Positions 59,629 to 64,000 of a stretch of DNA of 64,000 nt are shown here, in pieces. A model generated the notes under the pieces. It was not told the DNA's origin. It did no database searches and was given only the letters and a program-made list of their open reading frames with translations. Made by a program: the position numbers and the translations under genes. Numbering within the stretch: position 1 is the first letter of the stretch; every line of letters starts with the position of its first letter. The stretch covers positions 62,001 through 126,000 of the forward strand of contig NZ_JAHFZZ010000022.1 in assembly GCF_018603905.1 (NCBI RefSeq). The letters are read 5' to 3'. This stretch comes from Nonomuraea sp. NEAU-A123 (lineage in GTDB: Bacteria > Actinomycetota > Actinomycetes > Streptosporangiales > Streptosporangiaceae).

Positions 59629-61115
59629 GCGGTCAGTTTGTCGGGTGCCGGACGGCCGCGCCAACCGATGTGCCCGTCGGGGCGGATCAGCACCACGTCG
59701 TGCGAGTTGGGCTCAACCGGGGTGAGCGCGGTGACCATGTCTGTGCCCAGTTGTGCGGCGGCGGCCTGAGCGTGGCGGTCGGCGATGTGTGGGTCGGCGG
59801 CGATCACCACCCAGCGTCCAGAGATCGCGGCGTGGAGTGTGGTCTGGCTGCCGTCGAGGCGTCGGCAGGCGAGGTCGGGCATCCGGTCGCCTGGATGCAG
59901 TCCGGGCAGCCACCGGTGCGAGGTGGGGGCGAGCGGCCCGCCCCGGTAGTTGATGCCGAGTTGGGAGGCGGCCAGCCACAGCCGGCGCTGTACGGCGGGC
60001 AGGCGGACGGCCGGCAGGACCAGCTTGTCGCGGACCAGACGTTTCCACGGGTTGTGGGGCAACATGATGTCGACCGCGGCGCTGGTGGCGCGCAGGACGT
60101 TGCGGGCCAGAGGGCGCCGCTCGCCTTCGTAGGTGTCGAGGAGCCGCTGGTCGGCGTGGCCGCGGGCGACCAGTACCAACTTCCAGGCGAGGTTCTCCGC
60201 ATCGCCCAGTCCGGTGTTCTGCCCCTGTCCGCCGGTGGGGCTCTGAATGTGCGCAGCATCGCCCGCCAGCAGGATCCGGCCGTGGCGATAGGTGTCGGCG
60301 AGCCGGCGGTGGATCCGGAACTCGGAGGCCCAGCGGATTTCGGTGACCGTGTCGAGGCTGACGCCGCTGCGGCGGGAGAACTCGCTCAGCACCCGATCGG
60401 TGATCTCGCTTTCGGACAGCTGGTCGGGCAGGTCTGGCGATGGCTCGGTGAAGACCCGCCAGGTGTCGTCCGGCAGCGCGGTGACCGAAAGCATGTTCCC
60501 GGCCTCCATCCAGGTCGTGCTGCCGTTCTTGTCGAACGGCCACTGAGCCCGTACGTCGACCATCAGCAGGCGTTCGAGGAGTTTGCGGCCGGGAAAGCCG
60601 ATTCCGGCGAGTTTGCGTACCGTGCTGTGTGCACCGTCGCAGCCGATTAACCACTGGCCCTCGATCTGTTGCTCGGCGCCGTCGGCTGTCTGGACGGTGA
60701 CGGTGACGCTCGTGGCCTCCTGTCGGGCTGCCGCCAGCCGGGTCCCCCACTCCACCGTGCCGCCCAGTTCGGCCAGCCGCTGCCGCAACACACCTTCGAC
60801 TTCGGCCTGCGAGATCAGCAGCGCCTGTTTCGGCTGGTCCGCAACGGCCTGGCCGACGTGGAGGCGCAGCACGGTGCGCGATCCTTCGTTGTAGGACATG
60901 TTGAGGGAGGACTGGGAGCGTTCGGGCAGGTCGCCGAGCGCACCGATCCGCTCCAGCACCTCCACGCCGCGTGGTTGCAGGCCAAGAGCCCGGGAGGTGG
61001 TGGCGGGGCCGCTGGCGGCGTCGATGACGCGAACGGGGACGTCGTGCAGTGCCAGATGAATGGCCAGGGCGAGCCCCGTGGGGCCGGCTCCTGCGATGAG
61101 TACAGTGTCAGTCAC
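59598..61115 (-). CDS. FAD-dependent aromatic monooxygenase (PHBH/RdmE-like)
   Basis: The 505-residue flavin hydroxylase has the Rossmann motif GAGPTGLALA at 8-17, the DG motif in LIGCDGAHSTVRKLAG, the ribose-binding GDAAHIQSPTGGQGQNTG and a C-terminal thioredoxin-like domain. It is typical of hydroxylases for aromatic drugs and polyketides and could detoxify or tailor such compounds. The start GTG 61115 lies 1 nt from the operator and has no ribosome site, so the mRNA may be leaderless. The TetR gene overlaps its end. Confidence 0.9.
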   Translation of the reverse strand: MTDTVLIAGAGPTGLALAIHLALHDVPVRVIDAASGPATTSRALGLQPRGVEVLERIGALGDLPERSQSSLNMSYNEGSRTVLRLHVGQAVADQPKQALLISQAEVEGVLRQRLAELGGTVEWGTRLAAARQEATSVTVTVQTADGAEQQIEGQWLIGCDGAHSTVRKLAGIGFPGRKLLERLLMVDVRAQWPFDKNGSTTWMEAGNMLSVTALPDDTWRVFTEPSPDLPDQLSESEITDRVLSEFSRRSGVSLDTVTEIRWASEFRIHRRLADTYRHGRILLAGDAAHIQSPTGGQGQNTGLGDAENLAWKLVLVARGHADQRLLDTYEGERRPLARNVLRATSAAVDIMLPHNPWKRLVRDKLVLPAVRLPAVQRRLWLAASQLGINYRGGPLAPTSHRWLPGLHPGDRMPDLACRRLDGSQTTLHAAISGRWVVIAADPHIADRHAQAAAAQLGTDMVTALTPVEPNSHDVVLIRPDGHIGWRGRPAPDKLTAWLNQVLWPA

Positions 61116-61144
61116 TTAGTAAACGATACGGTACCGATTACTAA
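61116..61144. promoter_or_regulatory. Operator palindrome before the FAD monooxygenase operon
   Basis: A 29-bp palindrome with outer arms TTAGTAA/TTACTAA and a central CGGTACCG; the two halves differ only near the inner A/T positions. It directly abuts the GTG start at 61115, so bound TetR would block transcription start. Confidence 0.75.
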
Positions 61145-61699
61145 ATGGCCATCAGGGGCTCGTGTGAACAAGGTCAGCCCAGAGACCTGCAAGGCTCTCG
61201 ACCAACTCAACGACGACCAAGATCGTTAGGCCCGGTTGCCGTACTTCGCTGCAGCGGTGCATACGGCGTCGCCAACATGCCCGCCGTCGCCCGAGAGCGA
61301 CTGCTGGACACTACGTTGCGCCCTTACCCGGGTACGTCCAAGGTGTCGCGGTGATGACCGCTGAGCGGCACGCCACTGGGCAGATCACTATGCGACGTCC
61401 GCCTACGAGCCCCGTGTCCATGCACTCGATGGACTCCTCGAACTTTCTTCTTGATCTGCTTGGCGATGTCCGCGATGGTGGGAATGCGTAGAGCCTCTTA
61501 GCAGTATCTGGACGTCGACGGTCCCTTTCGCCTGCCGGGCGTTCTCGCCTGCCCGGGGGCGGAGTTCTGCCGTTCGTGCGTCGCCGTCTCGACTCGTTTC
61601 TGAAGGCAGAGGGGGTGTCGCGGTCGTGGCTGCTGTGGTGCATCCAGAGCCAGATCTTGAGTCGGCCTGGTCGTCTTCTTTCGATGGATCGGAGATCTG
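61145..61699. other. Region without a recognisable gene
   Basis: About 550 nt between the monooxygenase operator and the glycosyltransferase start. Short frames exist on both strands but none has a ribosome site or family pattern. A minus-strand stretch near 61420-61500 (LRIPTIADIAKQIKKK) may be a fragment of a lost gene. The glycosyltransferase promoter should lie near the right end. Confidence 0.4.
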
Positions 61700-62866
61700 A
61701 TGCGCGTCGCCCTCCTCACCACGACTCAGCATGGTCACCTGAACCCGTATGTTCCGGTGGTCAATGCGCTCCGAACCGCCGGCAGTGAGGTTGCGCTGCT
61801 GCTGTTGTCCGCGGACGGTGGCGCGCTCGGCGAGCAGCGTCGCCAGGCCTTGGGCAAGGCGCAGGTCCACGCGATCGGGCAGGTCGAGATGGCGCCGTGG
61901 AGCGGCGACCCGGCGAAGATCGGCCCGATGCTCCAGTCGTCGCCGGTGGCAGACCAGACAGCTGACGCGCTCCGTGCGACAGCGCCGGACTTCGTGCTCG
62001 TCGATTCGCTGCCGGTCACGGCGTCGGCGATGGTCGGCGCACAGGCGTCCGGCGTGCCGTACGGGATGATCTGGGCCAATCTGGGTGGAGTATGCCCGAG
62101 CGAGCATCGACGAGGTCGCTGGCCGTACGACGAGCAGGTTGGCGACTATCTGACCAGGCACGGGGTGTTGTGGTCGACCCGGACTCATTCGGCGCGTTCG
62201 CCGATTCTCAATTTGATGCCGACGATTCCTGCTCTCGTCGGGGACGACGCGGTCACCGACGACGGTGTGCAGCTGGTCGGGTTGCCGGGTGCGGCGGGGA
62301 CCCGCGGCGACGAGGTCGCCTTCTCGGGCCTGGATCGGATCGACCCCGACCGCCCGGTGGTGTACGTCTCCTTCGGCACGATCTTCTACCGGCGGCCGGA
62401 CCTGCTGCGCACGGTGATCACCGGGGCGGCGGCGACCGGTGCACAGGTGATCGCTGCGGTAGGAGATCTCGCCGAGGAGCTCGCGCTGCCCGACGACGTG
62501 CTTACCGCCCCGTATCTGCCGCAACGTGAGGTGCTCGAGCGCGCCGACGTGTTCATCACCCATGGCGGATACAACTCCGTGGCGGAGTCGATCCGGGCGG
62601 CGACACCGATGCTGGTGATCCCGCTGGCTGTGGATCAGCCTGTCCAGGCGTACTTCGTGGGTAGCGCGGGCTTCGGGACGGCATTGGAGCCGGCCGGCGT
62701 CACCGAGCAGGCGGTCGCTGACGCTGTCACCGATCTGCTCGATCCCGCCCGGGACTACCGGGCCCGGCTGCGCGCTGCGCAGCCGGGGTGCGGCGATTCG
62801 GCCGTGCGCACGGCCGAGCTGGTCATCAGCACGGTCGAGACGCTACAGCGAAAGGGGGAGCAGTGA
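61700..62866 (+). CDS. UGT-type glycosyltransferase (macrolide/MGT-like, GT1)
   Basis: The 388-residue GT-B enzyme should move a sugar from a nucleotide sugar to a small acceptor. The N-domain starts VALLTTTQHGHLNPYVPVVN, with the catalytic His expected in QHGH. The C-domain has VVYVSFGT and the donor-binding segment VFITHGGYNSVAESIRAATP followed by VDQPVQAYFV. This fits the MGT family that glycosylates macrolides and other natural products. Its stop overlaps the Rieske oxygenase start (GTGA), so the two probably act in one pathway. Confidence 0.88.
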   Translation: MRVALLTTTQHGHLNPYVPVVNALRTAGSEVALLLLSADGGALGEQRRQALGKAQVHAIGQVEMAPWSGDPAKIGPMLQSSPVADQTADALRATAPDFVLVDSLPVTASAMVGAQASGVPYGMIWANLGGVCPSEHRRGRWPYDEQVGDYLTRHGVLWSTRTHSARSPILNLMPTIPALVGDDAVTDDGVQLVGLPGAAGTRGDEVAFSGLDRIDPDRPVVYVSFGTIFYRRPDLLRTVITGAAATGAQVIAAVGDLAEELALPDDVLTAPYLPQREVLERADVFITHGGYNSVAESIRAATPMLVIPLAVDQPVQAYFVGSAGFGTALEPAGVTEQAVADAVTDLLDPARDYRARLRAAQPGCGDSAVRTAELVISTVETLQRKGEQ

Positions 62867-64000
62867 CGATCGAACTGCAGCGGCCGGTGGGCGACCCGAT
62901 CGTGATCGATGATCTTGAGCGCCTCTCGTTCCGGGTGGATCGCCGCGCCTACACCGACGACGACCTGGCCGCACGGGAGATGACCAGGATCTTCGATCGC
63001 TGCTGGTTGTACGTCGGGCACGAATCGGAAGTGCCCGGGCCGGGCTCCTACGTGGCACGCGACGTCGGCGGGCGCCCGGTGGTCATGGCGCGCGGGTCCG
63101 ACGGGATGATCCGGGTGTTTGCGAACAGCTGCACTCACCGCGGGGCTCTGATCTGCTCGCAGCCGGCCGGGCAGACCAGATCGTTCCGGTGCCCGTATCA
63201 CGACTGGACGTTCTCCAACCAGGGCGACCTGGTCGGGGTCCCGATCCCGGACGGGTACGGGCCAGGCTTTCGGAAGGCGGACTTCGGCCTGGCGCAGCAC
63301 CGTAGTGACAGTTACCGCGGTTTCGTGTTCGTCACCTTCGATCCGGAGCAGCCGCGCACCTTGACCGAGTACCTGGCGGGTGCGACGGAGTACCTCGATC
63401 TGATCGACGACCAGTCCGAGGTCGGGATGGAGGTGATCCAAGGTGCGCAACTCCACGGGGCTCGGGCCAACTGGAAGCTCATGATGGAGAACAGCGTCGA
63501 CATCTACCACTTCCGGGCCCTGCACAAGCGTTACGTCGGCTACATGGAGTCGCTGGGGTCGGTGCCGCCACGACGACGAGGCGGCTTCGGCTGCGCCCTC
63601 GGACTGGGGCATGGAGCCAACGAGCTGCCACCGGCGGCAGCCCGCCCGCTCGCCTACTGGACGCCGATGTTCGGCGCCGAGGTCCGGCCGCGGATCGAGG
63701 CGACGGCCGCACGGTTCGTCGACCGGTTCGGCGCCGAACGCGCCGAACGGATCACCGGCACCAATCGTGCGGTGCTGATCTTCCCCAACTTGATGATCAT
63801 CGACGCGATCGCGATCACGATCCGCAAGATCGACCCGATCGGCGCCGGCCAGATGGCCATCACCTCGGTCGCCCTGGCCCCCAAGGACGAGGATCCGGAC
63901 ATCCGGGAACTCCGCAAGAGTCACTACCTGACGTTCCTCGGCCCCGCCGGCTTCGCCACTCCCGACGACATCGAGATCGTCGAGTCGTGCCAGCGGGGTT
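62863..64000 (+). CDS. Rieske oxygenase alpha subunit, 5' part (cut by window edge)
   Basis: Aromatic-ring-hydroxylating or demethylating oxygenase large subunit; 379 codons are in view and the frame is open at the edge. The Rieske cluster is clear: CTHRGALIC, then CPYHDWTFSNQGDLVG, with the usual C-x-H and C-x2-H ligands. The catalytic iron site is MMENSVDIYHFRALHKRYVG (Asp, His, His pattern). GTG 62863 overlaps the glycosyltransferase stop (GTGA) with AAAGGGGGAG just upstream. Reductase or beta-subunit genes would be expected beyond the edge. Confidence 0.9.
   Translation, partial: MTIELQRPVGDPIVIDDLERLSFRVDRRAYTDDDLAAREMTRIFDRCWLYVGHESEVPGPGSYVARDVGGRPVVMARGSDGMIRVFANSCTHRGALICSQPAGQTRSFRCPYHDWTFSNQGDLVGVPIPDGYGPGFRKADFGLAQHRSDSYRGFVFVTFDPEQPRTLTEYLAGATEYLDLIDDQSEVGMEVIQGAQLHGARANWKLMMENSVDIYHFRALHKRYVGYMESLGSVPPRRRGGFGCALGLGHGANELPPAAARPLAYWTPMFGAEVRPRIEATAARFVDRFGAERAERITGTNRAVLIFPNLMIIDAIAITIRKIDPIGAGQMAITSVALAPKDEDPDIRELRKSHYLTFLGPAGFATPDDIEIVESCQRG

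Overview
The window is high-GC actinobacterial DNA. G or C dominates third codon positions, GTG starts are frequent, and many genes overlap by GTGA or ATGA. The left end carries the conserved actinobacterial order dacB - zinc metalloprotease - tilS - hpt with divergent ppa. That order, together with the many sugar-uptake, regulatory and membrane genes, suggests a soil Streptosporangiales-type organism (Nonomuraea-like). The genus is inferred from memory of gene order and was not tested.

Layout. 1-10.5 kb is mostly housekeeping: hpt (cut by the edge), tilS, a DUF2342-type zincin, dacB, ppa, an NlpC/P60 hydrolase, a membrane-anchored ECF sigma factor with its own zinc-binding anti-sigma motif plus a small partner gene, a lipoprotein and an ABC-F ATPase. 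10.6-13.6 kb is a membrane-protein locus broken by frameshifts. 13.6-23.6 kb holds a membrane Ser/Thr kinase, a coupled DUF4185/DUF4432-like/SDR operon, a DJ-1/GlxA pair, two TetR loci with visible palindromic operators, an aldo/keto reductase and an APH-like kinase. 23.6-31.5 kb is a six-gene minus-strand catabolic operon: GntR regulator, sugar-binding lipoprotein, two permeases, GH38 alpha-mannosidase and a glucarate-dehydratase-like enolase-superfamily enzyme.

The most striking element is a single 13-kb gene (33177-46133, minus strand) for a protein of about 4,318 residues. It has the N-terminal, neuraminidase-like, pore-forming and TcB-binding signatures of an insecticidal Tc-toxin A subunit, plus about 31 hemopexin-like repeats in two blocks. 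No TcB or TcC partner is visible. Its stop codon overlaps the start of a DUF305 lipoprotein gene, so the two are probably translated together.

46-54 kb holds an LLM flavin oxidoreductase, a three-gene ABC-2 exporter, and a DeoR-controlled sugar-phosphate cluster (internally deleted ADP-dependent kinase, tagatose-bisphosphate-type aldolase, mannose-6-phosphate isomerase). From about 54.5 kb the sequence becomes more accessory: PepSY lipoprotein, methyltransferase, DUF3885 protein, a HEAT-like protein, a methyltransferase relic, an FAD monooxygenase/TetR pair with a clear operator, and at the right edge a UGT-type glycosyltransferase coupled to a Rieske oxygenase alpha subunit that runs off the window. 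I saw no rRNA, tRNA, CRISPR array or intact insertion sequence.
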